Source: Halochromatium sp.
Lineage (GTDB): Bacteria; Pseudomonadota; Gammaproteobacteria; Chromatiales; Chromatiaceae
Direction: 5' to 3'
DNA: 64,000 bases
NCBI GenBank assembly: GCA_010912705.1
Contig: POWB01000001.1
Location: 124,001 to 188,000, forward strand
Of the stretch, positions 19,381 through 27,103 are shown one piece after another. The position numbers and the translations under genes are program-made. Positions within the stretch are counted from its first letter, which is position 1. Each line of letters starts with the position of its first letter. The notes below the pieces were generated by a model. That model had not been told where the DNA came from and did no database searches. It worked only from the letters and a program-made list of their open reading frames with translations.

Positions 19381-19890
19381 TCAAAGCGATCTGCCGCGCT
19401 CAGCTGATGAATCCTCCAGCACCTCCAAGCGCTCCAAAAAGACCCTAACCTGAACGCGCAGCTCGGCGAGCGCCTGCGGGAATCGGCGCGCGACCAGTCG
19501 CTCGCGCTCCCAATCGAGCTCAAAGCCGTAGTTGTTGCGAAACACATGCCGAAAGCCACGAAAATCGTTCAGCACCTGAAAGAGTGCCGCATCGATCACT
19601 GCCGGCCGATAGCCTTCAATCTCCAGCGTCATCCGGCGCAGCAGGTCCGCATGCCAGGAATCGGCGCCAAGATCGTTCTCGAAGAACCGGGCGATAGCGC
19701 GAAAGATGTTCTCGCAGCCGTTGTAGAAGCTATGCAGCAGATAGCCAATCGCGCCGCGATCGTAGTCCGGCACCTCATCCGGCGGGAGCGCCAGCTTGGT
19801 CTCGATCTGCTCGAAGCTCTGTTCCAAGCGCGCAAGCTTCTTCAGCTCATCCTCAATCAGCGCGCGCAGTAGTTGCGGATTCCGGGCCAT
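19381..19890 (-). CDS. HepT-like HEPN domain protein (toxin partner of MNT pair)
   Basis: 169 residues, all helical. The HEPN signature FRGFRHVFRNNYGFELDW is at about residues 115-132; in this subfamily the FRHxxRNxY form stands for the RNase motif. The gene overlaps the 3' end of the nucleotidyltransferase gene by 38 bases, the usual order of MNT-HEPN toxin-antitoxin modules, in which the MNT enzyme neutralises the HEPN RNase by AMP transfer. Function is inferred from the pairing. Confidence 0.83.
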   Translation of the reverse strand: MARNPQLLRALIEDELKKLARLEQSFEQIETKLALPPDEVPDYDRGAIGYLLHSFYNGCENIFRAIARFFENDLGADSWHADLLRRMTLEIEGYRPAVIDAALFQVLNDFRGFRHVFRNNYGFELDWERERLVARRFPQALAELRVQVRVFLERLEVLEDSSAERGRSL

Positions 19891-20245
19891 AGATCGTCAC
19901 CCCCTGGGTTAAGGCCTGTTGAGTCACCTGAGGATCATCGGCCTCTGTCAGGAGGTCAAGGGGGCATCCGCAGACCAACTCCAACTCCGCCCGCAAGGCC
20001 CAATAATCGGCAGCGGCGGTCCCGAAGACCAACAGATCAAGGTCAGAATCCTTGCGTGCCTGTCCTGTGGCAACGGAACCGAAGACCAGGGCACGCTCGG
20101 CGCCAAAGCGCTCCAGAATCGGGCGCGCACGGACTCGTACTTGCTCCATGAGGGTCGCTGAGCGGGCACGAGCCTCGCACTCTTGTTGCACCTGGCGATC
20201 TAGGAATCGATAAAAGTCAAAGCCACCGTTCATCCGGGTGTCCAT
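19853..20245 (-). CDS. MNT-domain nucleotidyltransferase (antitoxin)
   Basis: 130 residues. The minimal nucleotidyltransferase signature GSVATGQARKDSDLDLLVF (GS...DxD) is at about residues 56-74. An N-terminal helical extension precedes the catalytic core. It is the first gene of a two-gene module with the HEPN gene. Family members AMPylate the HEPN toxin. The module borders an accessory zone full of gene fragments, as is common for such modules. Confidence 0.87.
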   Translation of the reverse strand: MDTRMNGGFDFYRFLDRQVQQECEARARSATLMEQVRVRARPILERFGAERALVFGSVATGQARKDSDLDLLVFGTAAADYWALRAELELVCGCPLDLLTEADDPQVTQQALTQGVTIYGPESATTARAD

Positions 20246-20507
20246 GGCTACCGTCGTTTCTGTTGCTCATCATGCTTGCAGCGCCGACAGGTTGCTGACC
20301 AGAAACCTGATCTTCAACGAAACGCAGTCGTCAGTGAAGGTCACAGCATCCCGGCTTCGTTCTGCTGACAGCCTTGCTCGCTACCAGAGGGCTCAACAGC
20401 TGTAACATAGGGCAGATGGTACCGCTCATCGTCGGCACAAACCGCTCATGAACTGTAAGGCAAAGCCAAGACCGCCTATCGACGAAGACACAACGGAGGA
20501 AAAAGCG

Positions 20508-20544
20508 ATGAGTAATCGATTTCCAAAAGGCTGGGATGAAGCGT
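20508..20544 (+). pseudogene. First 12 codons of a truncated small gene
   Basis: A good ribosome-binding site (GGAGGAAAAAGCG) leads into MSNRFPKGWDEA, which resembles the N-terminus of small antitoxin-type proteins beginning with xxxFPKGWDE. The frame is cut at 20545 exactly where the small inverted-repeat element begins. The rest of the gene is absent, so this is a remnant. The preceding 260 bases (20246-20507) show no other gene. Confidence 0.5.
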
Positions 20545-20653
20545 ACATTCCGCACCAGCTTGCGTAAGATTCTGAAATAATTAGCATTGTCTTTTTCTCG
20601 GAAAAACAAGATTGCCTTTATAATCAGTTGATTACGATTCGAGTGCGGAATGT
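20545..20653. mobile_element. 109-bp MITE with ends matching the neighbouring IS
   Basis: Perfect 10-bp terminal inverted repeats, ACATTCCGCA (20545-20554) and TGCGGAATGT (20644-20653), enclose an AT-rich non-coding core. The same 10-mers bound the insertion sequence at 20937-22881. It sits between two truncated genes facing each other. No target duplication is evident, which suggests recombination or deletion after insertion. Confidence 0.65.
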
Positions 20654-20936
20654 GAGTTGAAAGATCTTCCAGAAGCTTGTTGACGCTGATGTGCTTGCGC
20701 TTAGCTAATGCCTTGAGGCGCATGTGCTTATCATTGGAAATTCGAACCGTTAGTGTTGCCATGTCGTCGGTCTCGAGCAGGCGCAGGAACAGGCTCATGA
20801 CCCATCTCTCGCGTTCGGAGCGGGCGGCGAGCTTCAGCGCAGCATCGGTCAGTAAGTCGCTAGCAGGCACCCAGTAAGCGACCTCTGCGAAATAGGCATC
20901 CATGAACTCGATCTCATCGTCGCGGGCATAGAACGG
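20654..20936 (-). pseudogene. Remnants: ribbon-helix-helix antitoxin and an upstream helical protein
   Basis: From 20762 leftward the frame reads MATLTVRISNDKHMRLKALA followed by an RHH second half (ISVNKLLEDLST), then is cut at 20654 by the MITE. This is the classic start of a CopG/Arc-type antitoxin. Upstream, and in the same frame, lies FYARDDEIEFMDAYFAEVAYW through LLETDD, which looks like the end of another small protein with no stop before the RHH start. Its own beginning may be MTAVEKYAMLLVMG at 20988-20947, one frame off. All appear decayed. Confidence 0.5.
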
Positions 20937-22881
20937 ACATTCCGCACCCCATCACCAGCAACATCGCGTATTTTTCAACGGCCGTCATGCGCTCGATCTG
21001 GGATAGAGAAATCGCTCTTCGGGTATCTGAAGTGCCCTCAGGAAGGCCTGCTGTGTAGCGGACAGGGGTTGGTGTAGCTGGCGAGTCTGCCCGATGCAAA
21101 GCACCATGACACCGCGAAACGTCCAAGTCAACATATAGGCGCTTGGACGTGCGGTGGGCTTGTTGTCCCAACCCGGCACGGTGGACTCAGTGGTTTTTAG
21201 GGTGGAGCGCATGACCTGCTCCATGAGGCGCCAGATAAGCAGCGCGATCAGCAGGATCAGACCGAGCGCTTCAATGCGCTCAGGGCGTTTCAGGAACAAG
21301 GCATTGACGATCTGGTCGTCCTTGAGGAAGCTGAAGTTGCGCTCGATGGCGTATTGCTCCTTATAGGTTCTGAGGATGAGTTCGGCGTCATACCCATCGT
21401 CACCTATGCTAGGGACATTGCTCAGCAGCACAAAGCAGCCGGCCATCTGGCGACGCCGAGCGATGGCCGGCTGATCCTCAAGGATCTCGGCGCTGAGTCC
21501 ATACGCCATGGCGATGGGCGTGCGTACGCCATCGCGCTTGGGGCGCCCACGCCCATAGCGCGGACGCTCAACGACGCTGACCTGCAGACGATGATAAGCG
21601 CTGCGCTGCGCCATCGCCTCCTGAGCCGCCACCTCGGCATCCGCCCGGCAGCACAGGGTCTTGCTCTCGCAGGCCTTCGCCTGTGCGGTGATGGCCGTGA
21701 GCGAGGCGGCCAACTCGCGCTCAAGGCGTTTCTGGCGACGCTTGTCATGGGCGCTGGAGTGCACGACGATCGCTCGATAGGGACTCCCATAAAGTTCGAC
21801 GGCTTGCTCAGAGACACGATAGATCGCCGCGGGGCGCGCCTTCGTTGGCGGCGTGGCAGCGATGGCGCCCACCTCCGTCCAGCGATCGGCATCGATGGCC
21901 GCTAGGATCGCGTGCTCGCAGGCGTTGTAGGTCGCCGGCAAGCGCGTGATGAACCTTGGTGCTCGAGCCAGGTTCTCCTCCGTCACCATCGCCGAGTCCG
22001 CCACATAGATGAACGCATCCTCAGCCACGCCATGCTCGCGCAGGTGGCGGACCACCTCACCGAGCACGGTATGATTGATGGCCTTATCCGAAGCATTGCC
22101 ATCTTCGTGCTTGCCAACGATGGGAATGCCCCCCTCGACACACAGCAGCGAGAGCACGAACTGCTTGAGATCCGGACGTTTGTCTTTGCTGTAGCCATAG
22201 GTGATGTGAGCCGCGGCTGACTCCGCCTCGGCGTTGGGGTAGTCCCCATAAACATTCACCGAGGTGGTGTCGAAGTGGACATGCTTGGCCGACAACGCAA
22301 AGTGATCCATCGCCGCTACCGATAACGCCGAGAAGATCCCTTGCGTGCCGGCCTCAAACAGGTGATCGAGCACCCGTCCAGCGTTGTCATCGCTGAAGTA
22401 GCCTGCGGGAAGGGCCTCACCAAAGAGCAGTGTACGGTCTGCCTCGGAGAACGCCTGTTCCAAGTGATACAAGGGGGATCGTCCTGAGAGGGTATCGAGC
22501 ACCATCCCCAAGACCAGGATCCCCGGCTGAACCTCCATCTGAACCGGCACGAGTCGATTGACGATCCCCACCACGTCCAAACGGCGCGCAAAATCAGCGA
22601 CGATCGGCAAATGGTTGACCTGAGCGATGAGGAGCGGTTGCTGGTGCGATGCGAGCGTTGATGCGAATGGATGGGCCATCGGTTTTCTCCCCGTGACAAA
22701 CATCAGGGAGCCTACTCGACCCGGCCCGTTCGTGCTCAGTAAGGCAGGTTTTGATGGCCGTGTTCCGTACTTTCTTGAAGCGCCCCCATGGTGGGCGTCT
22801 CAGCGGCGGACTCCATTTGACAACATGACGCTATCTGTGGCGAAAAAATTCCTATCTGTATCGATCGTGCCTGCGGAATGT
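20937..22881 (-). mobile_element. IS1634-like insertion sequence, about 1.95 kb
   Basis: The boundaries are inferred from inverted 10-mers ACATTCCGCA (20937-20946) and TGCGGAATGT (22872-22881) flanking a complete transposase gene. The left end lies 38 bases past the transposase stop and the right end about 190 bases before its start. Outside the right end a DUF4143-type gene is cut mid-domain, and outside the left end an unrelated remnant begins. No direct target duplication is visible. Confidence 0.65.
20985..22679 (-). CDS. IS1634/IS4-superfamily transposase
   Basis: 564 residues from ATG 22679, preceded by GGGGAGAAAACCG. The N-terminal DUF4277-like region (HLPIVADFARRLDVVGIVNRL, LGMVLDTLSGRSPLYHLEQ) leads into the DDE core: HFDTTSVNVYGDY (first Asp), IPIVGKHEDGNASDKA, IYVADSAMVTEEN (second Asp) and YKEQYAIERNFSFLKD (Glu). 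These are the landmarks of IS1634-family transposases. The frame is intact and probably functional. Confidence 0.88.
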   Translation of the reverse strand: MAHPFASTLASHQQPLLIAQVNHLPIVADFARRLDVVGIVNRLVPVQMEVQPGILVLGMVLDTLSGRSPLYHLEQAFSEADRTLLFGEALPAGYFSDDNAGRVLDHLFEAGTQGIFSALSVAAMDHFALSAKHVHFDTTSVNVYGDYPNAEAESAAAHITYGYSKDKRPDLKQFVLSLLCVEGGIPIVGKHEDGNASDKAINHTVLGEVVRHLREHGVAEDAFIYVADSAMVTEENLARAPRFITRLPATYNACEHAILAAIDADRWTEVGAIAATPPTKARPAAIYRVSEQAVELYGSPYRAIVVHSSAHDKRRQKRLERELAASLTAITAQAKACESKTLCCRADAEVAAQEAMAQRSAYHRLQVSVVERPRYGRGRPKRDGVRTPIAMAYGLSAEILEDQPAIARRRQMAGCFVLLSNVPSIGDDGYDAELILRTYKEQYAIERNFSFLKDDQIVNALFLKRPERIEALGLILLIALLIWRLMEQVMRSTLKTTESTVPGWDNKPTARPSAYMLTWTFRGVMVLCIGQTRQLHQPLSATQQAFLRALQIPEERFLYPRSSA

Positions 22882-23336
22882 GCGTCGAGACGCTGCATGT
22901 CGTCTTCATCGTTCGTCCTTTTCACCGCAACATCGCACGCGCCTTACTGAAAGAGCCGAAGGTCTATTTCTACGACACGGGGCTGGTCAAGGGGGATGAC
23001 GGTATCCGTTTTGAGAATGCCTGCGCCACGATGTTGCAGGCCGAGGTGCAACGGCGGCGCGATGCCGAAGGCCTAGAGGCGACGCTCAGTTACATTCGTG
23101 ACAAGGAAGGCCGGGAAATCGATTTTGTCGTCTGCGATGCCGATCAACCCACCCAGCTGGTCGAGTGCAAATGGTCGGACGCCGCCGTTCCGCGTTATCT
23201 GGCGGCCACCGCAGCGCGCTTTCCACAGGCCCGCGCAACCTTGCTGGTTCGCCATCTGCGCCATCGCGAGCAACGCGGAGCCGTCGCGGTCGAGCCCGCC
23301 GCACAGTGGCTGGCCGACCTTGGCGCCGACCTCTGA
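22882..23336 (+). pseudogene. C-terminal fragment of a DUF4143 AAA+ ATPase
   Basis: The open frame starts directly at the IS end. VETLHVVFIVRPFHRN, EPKVYFYDTGLVKGDDGIRFEN and DKEGREIDFVV match the DUF4143 restriction-endonuclease-like C-terminal domain that follows an AAA ATPase. The whole ATPase half is missing, removed or separated by the insertion sequence. It is not a close copy of the intact ATPase at 54274. Confidence 0.75.
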
Positions 23337-23457
23337 GCCTGGGGACTCGCGCAGTCAGCTCATCGCTGAGTCAAGTGCACTGGGGTAGCGCCAAACCGCT
23401 GCAATGACGGCGCGTAGACTCACTTGAATGCGTCCTAAGCTGTCCTGGACATGGGTT

Positions 23458-23488
23458 CCAGTGGGGTCCAGTCCAGTGGGGTCCAGGA
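23458..23488. repeat. Short tandem direct repeat
   Basis: TCCAGTGGGGTCCAG occurs twice in a row with no spacer between 23458 and 23488, in the non-coding gap after the ATPase fragment. It has no assigned role and may mark a past rearrangement end point. Confidence 0.5.
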
Positions 23489-23491
23489 TAC

Positions 23492-23822
23492 TTAATCGAC
23501 CTTGTGCGTGAGCGCCAGTTGCGGCGTTTGCGGAGAACCTTGACCTTGCGACTCGGCCTCCAACGAGACCCCCTTGAGCGCATTCACCAAGATGCCGATG
23601 GTCGAGCCATTGTGCAGCAGCGCACTGACCACCGGCGACAGCCAGCCCATCACCACGCCGCCGAGCACCCCCGTGTTGATGCCCACCGCGGCGGTGAAGT
23701 TGTGCTGGATCAGGCGCATGGTCTTGACCGCGATCTCGCGCGCATCGGCCACCGCCTGCAGCCGATCGTCCATCAGCACCACATCCGCGGTGGCGCGGGC
23801 GATGTCGGCGCCACCCGATCCC
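23492..23822 (-). pseudogene. Fragment: C-terminal end of a second P1B-type ATPase
   Basis: The frame reads ADIARATADVVLMDDRLQAV through NGSTIGILVNALKGVSLEAE, nearly the same as the last 95 residues of the ATPase encoded at 27104-29200 but with several substitutions, such as LGGVVMGWLSPVV for LTGAVLGWLSPVA. The nucleotide match is also high. The upstream catalytic part is absent. It therefore represents a diverged, truncated paralogue and suggests that a second cluster of this kind once existed here. Confidence 0.8.
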
Positions 23823-23825
23823 CAA

Positions 23826-24122
23826 TCAAACCCGATTCATCGTCCTCACCAGCGCGAGCAAGAGGTGCGCCTGTTGCGGCGAGAGCTGTTGATATTCGTC
23901 CAGCATCTGTTGCACGACCTCGCTGGACAATGACTCCTCGACCTGCTCAACGCCTCGTGCTTTAGACCTGTAAACCGGGTCTAGGTCCGCCGCCTCGCCG
24001 AGTATCGCGATGATCTCGCTATTCATGCTCCGCCGATTCTTGCGCGAGCGCTGCAGCAGCCGGTCGCGCAAGGCTTCCGGCAACCGCAGGGTCAATCGCA
24101 CCCCTTCATCGGCAATCCCCAT
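23826..24122 (-). CDS. Arc-type ribbon-helix-helix DNA-binding protein
   Basis: 98 residues from ATG 24122 (MGIADEG); a start at 24140 is possible. The RHH domain GVRLTLRLPEALRDRLLQ followed by RSMNSEIIAILGEA fits Arc/Mnt-like repressors. The remainder is helical and ends in a Gln/Leu-rich segment. A long-spaced inverted repeat immediately upstream (24143-24192) looks like an autoregulatory operator. No partner toxin is adjacent, since both neighbours are gene fragments. Confidence 0.75.
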   Translation of the reverse strand: MGIADEGVRLTLRLPEALRDRLLQRSRKNRRSMNSEIIAILGEAADLDPVYRSKARGVEQVEESLSSEVVQQMLDEYQQLSPQQAHLLLALVRTMNRV

Positions 24123-24142
24123 GACAGCACACCAGGCCATGA

Positions 24143-24192
24143 CTTGACACCGGAATAGTGTCAGCACTAACCTGCAGCGGTCTGGTGTCAAG
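24143..24192. promoter_or_regulatory. Candidate operator of the Arc-type regulator
   Basis: CTTGACACC (24143-24151) and GGTGTCAAG (24184-24192) form a perfect 9-bp inverted pair. Two more TGTCA half-sites occur inside or beside them (TGTCA at 24158-24162; TGACA at 24194-24198). It lies between the regulator start and the divergent truncated dehydrogenase gene. Confidence 0.55.
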
Positions 24193-24276
24193 ATGACATC
24201 ATCACTGTCGGGTCTATGAGCGGGTCCTTCTCGGCCACCGAAGCTTGACTGTCCAACCAGTCGACGGGAAGGACGT

Positions 24277-24948
24277 ATGAAGAGGATCTTGATCACCGGC
24301 GCGACCGGTTTTTTGGGCCGGCATTTCGTCACTGAGCTGTTGCGGGATGATCCGCAGAGCCGTGTCCATGCCCTTGTTCGACCCAAGGGCCAGACCAGCG
24401 CTCAGCAACGCCTCGCCGCGCTGGAGCTTGACCCAACCCGTTGCCATGCGCTCGCCGGCGACCTCAGCGACTCCGGGTCGTTCGCTGAGCAACTTCCCGT
24501 CATCGATGAATTCTGGCATCTCGCCGGATTGACCGAGTTCCATGAAGACAAGCGCGCTCAGCTTGAGCGCGTGAACATCGAGGGCACTCGTCAGGCGCTA
24601 AAGCTCGCCAAACAGCTTGATGTGCAGCGGTTCTTCCATATCAGCACCGCCTATGTCTGCGGCCTGACCTCGGCGCCCGTGCCCGAGGATGGCCTGCTAC
24701 CGTCGCCCAGGTTTCGTAACCCCTACGAGGAGACCAAATATCTCGGCGAGCGCTTGGTGCGTGAATCCTCACTGCCCTGGGTGGTGCTGCGACCAAGCAT
24801 CATCATGGGCCATTCGCGCACCGGCGCGGTCGAGAGCGACAAGATGGTCTATGGGGCGGTTAAGGCATGCCATCTGGTCATGCGTCTTCCCGGACGATTA
24901 CAACCTGTAATACGTCTTCGTCGAAGGGCGCCCCGATACCCCGCTTGA
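24277..24948 (+). pseudogene. N-terminal part of an NAD(P)-dependent thioester-reductase-like SDR
   Basis: About 205 residues of good homology: ITGATGFLGRHF (Rossmann motif), HALVRPK, LAGDLSD, HISTAYVCG and YEETKYLGERLV (YxxxK), then VVLRPSIIMG. This is the male-sterility/thioester-reductase type of extended SDR. Family members are about 350 residues or longer, but homology stops near 24900, where RND-transporter sequence begins, and the last residues (RLRRRAPRYPA) are out-of-frame readthrough. Probably non-functional. Confidence 0.7.
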
Positions 24949-26371
24949 AGTGATGGACGAAAAGCTGCGGGCCATCAGCCTCGACTTGCTTGAGGACGGC
25001 CCAGGCTACTCGAGTTCAATTGCTGCGTTTGCCGGTTTCATCGTCAACGAGGATTACGATGAAGAGTACGCGCGCAATTTCGGTACGCTGATGGTCTCCT
25101 TGCCCGAGAAGGATGAACGCGCGTTCAATGACCCGCTCGAACACCTCGAACAGGTGCACGCGAGACTGGTTGCCGCTCATGGGAGCAAAGACTTCGAGAT
25201 CAGGGTGCGCGCCGAAAAAGAAGGTCCGCCCACGGGCAAGGACGTGAATATCCAGGTGGTCGGTCACAATGACCAGGATGTGGCCGGTTTAGCCGATACC
25301 CTCGCTGCGGAACTGACGAGCGAGCCTGAGCTCGCCCCTTATCTTACTCAACTCGATGCTGGTCGTGCCGCGCCTGCGCGGGTGATGCGCCTGAGTATCG
25401 ACTCCGAGCGCGCCGGTGAGCTTGGGCTGATGCAGGGTCAGGCCATTGGTCTCGCAGCGGCAGTGATGGACGGTCGATATCTCGGCAAGTTCCGGCTTAA
25501 TGATGAAGAGATCGACATCAAGGTCGGCCTCGACCCAACGCGTATCGTAAGCCCGGACGCTGCGTTGATGACGCCGGTGTTGGAAGACCTGGCTGGGGCA
25601 GTGCGCCTCGGCGATGTGTTGCAGTTGAGCTACCTTAGCGAGCCGAGCGAACTCCGTCGCTATCAACGGCTGCGCTCGCGTGTGATCACTGCCAATATCG
25701 AGACTGGTGCGCCCATTTCGGCGGCAAGCGTGGTGGCCTGGGCGCGCGAGCGCGACCGCGATTTGGGCGCACGTTTTCCCGGCGCGCATCTGATCTTTGG
25801 CGGTGAGTTTGAGGATACGCAGCGCTCGTTCGAGAGTCTTACTCGCGCCTTCTTCGTTGCGGTCCTGCTGATCTATCTGATCCTGGCCGTCCAGTTCAGA
25901 TCTTACGCACAGCCGGCCCTTATCCTATCAACGGTCATGTTCGCGATCATCGGCGTGGTCTTCGGCAAGTTGCTGAGCCAGTCGTTGTTCACAGTGAACA
26001 GCTTTATCGCAGTCGTCGGCGTGACTGGTGTGGTGATCAATGATGCCCTCGTGCTGCTCTCGTTTATCAATCGACGCTATCGGGAGGGTTATGACCGCTT
26101 CAACGCCATCCGAGAAAGCGTCAACCTCCGTCTGCGCCCGATTCTGCTGACGACCCTGACCACCAGCCTAGGTCTACTGCCGATGGCGCTTGGCATCCCG
26201 AGCTACTCGGTGGTTTGGGGCAGCATGGCCTCCACCTTCGTGGCCGGGCTTGCAGCCGCGACCATCCTGACGATCTTTGTCGTGCCAGTGGGCTGGGATC
26301 TCTTGATGCAATGGCAGGAGAAACGGCGTCGCGCGACGGGACCGACCTCAACGGCCGAGCATGCGGGCTAA
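24911..26371 (+). pseudogene. C-terminal half of an RND efflux transporter
   Basis: The frame opens right after TAA 24908 with YVFVEGRPDTPLEVMDEKL and runs to the normal C-terminus. It contains the second RND porter region and the last block of membrane helices (VLLIYLILAVQFRSYAQP, GVTGVVINDALVLLSFINRRY, RPILLTTLTTSLGLLPMALG). The first half, with its proton-relay residues, is missing. An internal GTG/ATG at 24950/24953 could start translation, but half an RND protein would not transport. It overlaps the convergent MazF-like gene by 24 bases. Confidence 0.8.
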
Positions 26372-26707
26372 GCGGCTTAGAATCGTGTCGATCTCATCGC
26401 CACTGAGCTGCGCAATTCTGTCTGAGAGAATCCGTCGGCGGGAGATCGCACGGCAGTGCTCAATCAAGGCATAGCTCGCGCTCTGCAGCTGATCACGGAC
26501 CGGTATGGCAAGGTGGATTGCAGAAAAGGCAGGGTCTGATCGACTGCTCAGTGGACAGATGAAGACGACTGGCGGATCGACATCGAGCAGATACTGCGCA
26601 GTCAAGAGGACGACCGGACGGCATTTGCCAACCTCAGCGCCCTTGACTGGATCGAGCCGAGCCAGGTGCACCGCGCCGCAGTTCAGTGGGAATGACCTTT
26701 CCACCAA
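26348..26707 (-). CDS. PemK/MazF-type toxin
   Basis: 119 residues from a TTG or GTG start (26707/26704) inside the end of the antitoxin gene. GAVHLARLDPVKGAEVGKCRPVVLLT is the MazF/PemK N-terminal block with the conserved Arg-Pro, and IEHCRAISRRRI matches the second conserved block. MazF proteins cut mRNA at short sequences. The pairing with an RHH antitoxin of overlapping frame supports the call. Confidence 0.85.
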   Translation of the reverse strand: MVERSFPLNCGAVHLARLDPVKGAEVGKCRPVVLLTAQYLLDVDPPVVFICPLSSRSDPAFSAIHLAIPVRDQLQSASYALIEHCRAISRRRILSDRIAQLSGDEIDTILSRLARMLGR

Positions 26708-26961
26708 CCCTCCGGCTCATGAGCAAGGGTTTCCGCGAACTCTTGGTCCAGCGCATCCGCTTCTGCAAGGTAGTCTTGATCATCGCTCATCGCGCGCAAG
26801 CTAGACGCCATCGCCCGCTGCTCCTGTTCACGCTGGATGTCCAGCAGTTCGTGCTGAAGCGCCTGTTGTATCAGTTGCGCATGCGTGATCCCGAGACGCT
26901 TGGCAAATCGAGTACTTTTTTCGACCAGATCATCGGGCAACTTGAGCGATATCGCGACCAT
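26683..26961 (-). CDS. Ribbon-helix-helix antitoxin of the MazF-type pair
   Basis: 92 residues from ATG 26961 (MVAISLKLPDDLVEKSTRFA), with GAGG upstream; a GTG at 26979 would add six residues. The RHH N-terminus is followed by an acidic helical tail rich in Glu, Gln and Asp, ending HEPEGWWKG, typical of toxin-wrapping antitoxin tails. It overlaps the toxin gene by about 25 bases. Confidence 0.82.
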   Translation of the reverse strand: MVAISLKLPDDLVEKSTRFAKRLGITHAQLIQQALQHELLDIQREQEQRAMASSLRAMSDDQDYLAEADALDQEFAETLAHEPEGWWKGHSH

Positions 26962-27103
26962 CTTCACTGTCCTCGCCACAGGGAAAATTGTTCAAGGATA
27001 GGCGTGAACAGGCGCAGATTGCCACCCCTCCGGGTCCATCCCAAGCCTAGCTCAAGATAGAAGACTATATCTTACAGCACAAAAAGACTGGTTCTGCGAG
27101 CCG

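Noticed and set aside
24950-26371. Calling the RND segment a functional transporter from GTG 24950
   Set aside because: The homology starts upstream of this codon and the N-terminal half of the transporter is missing.
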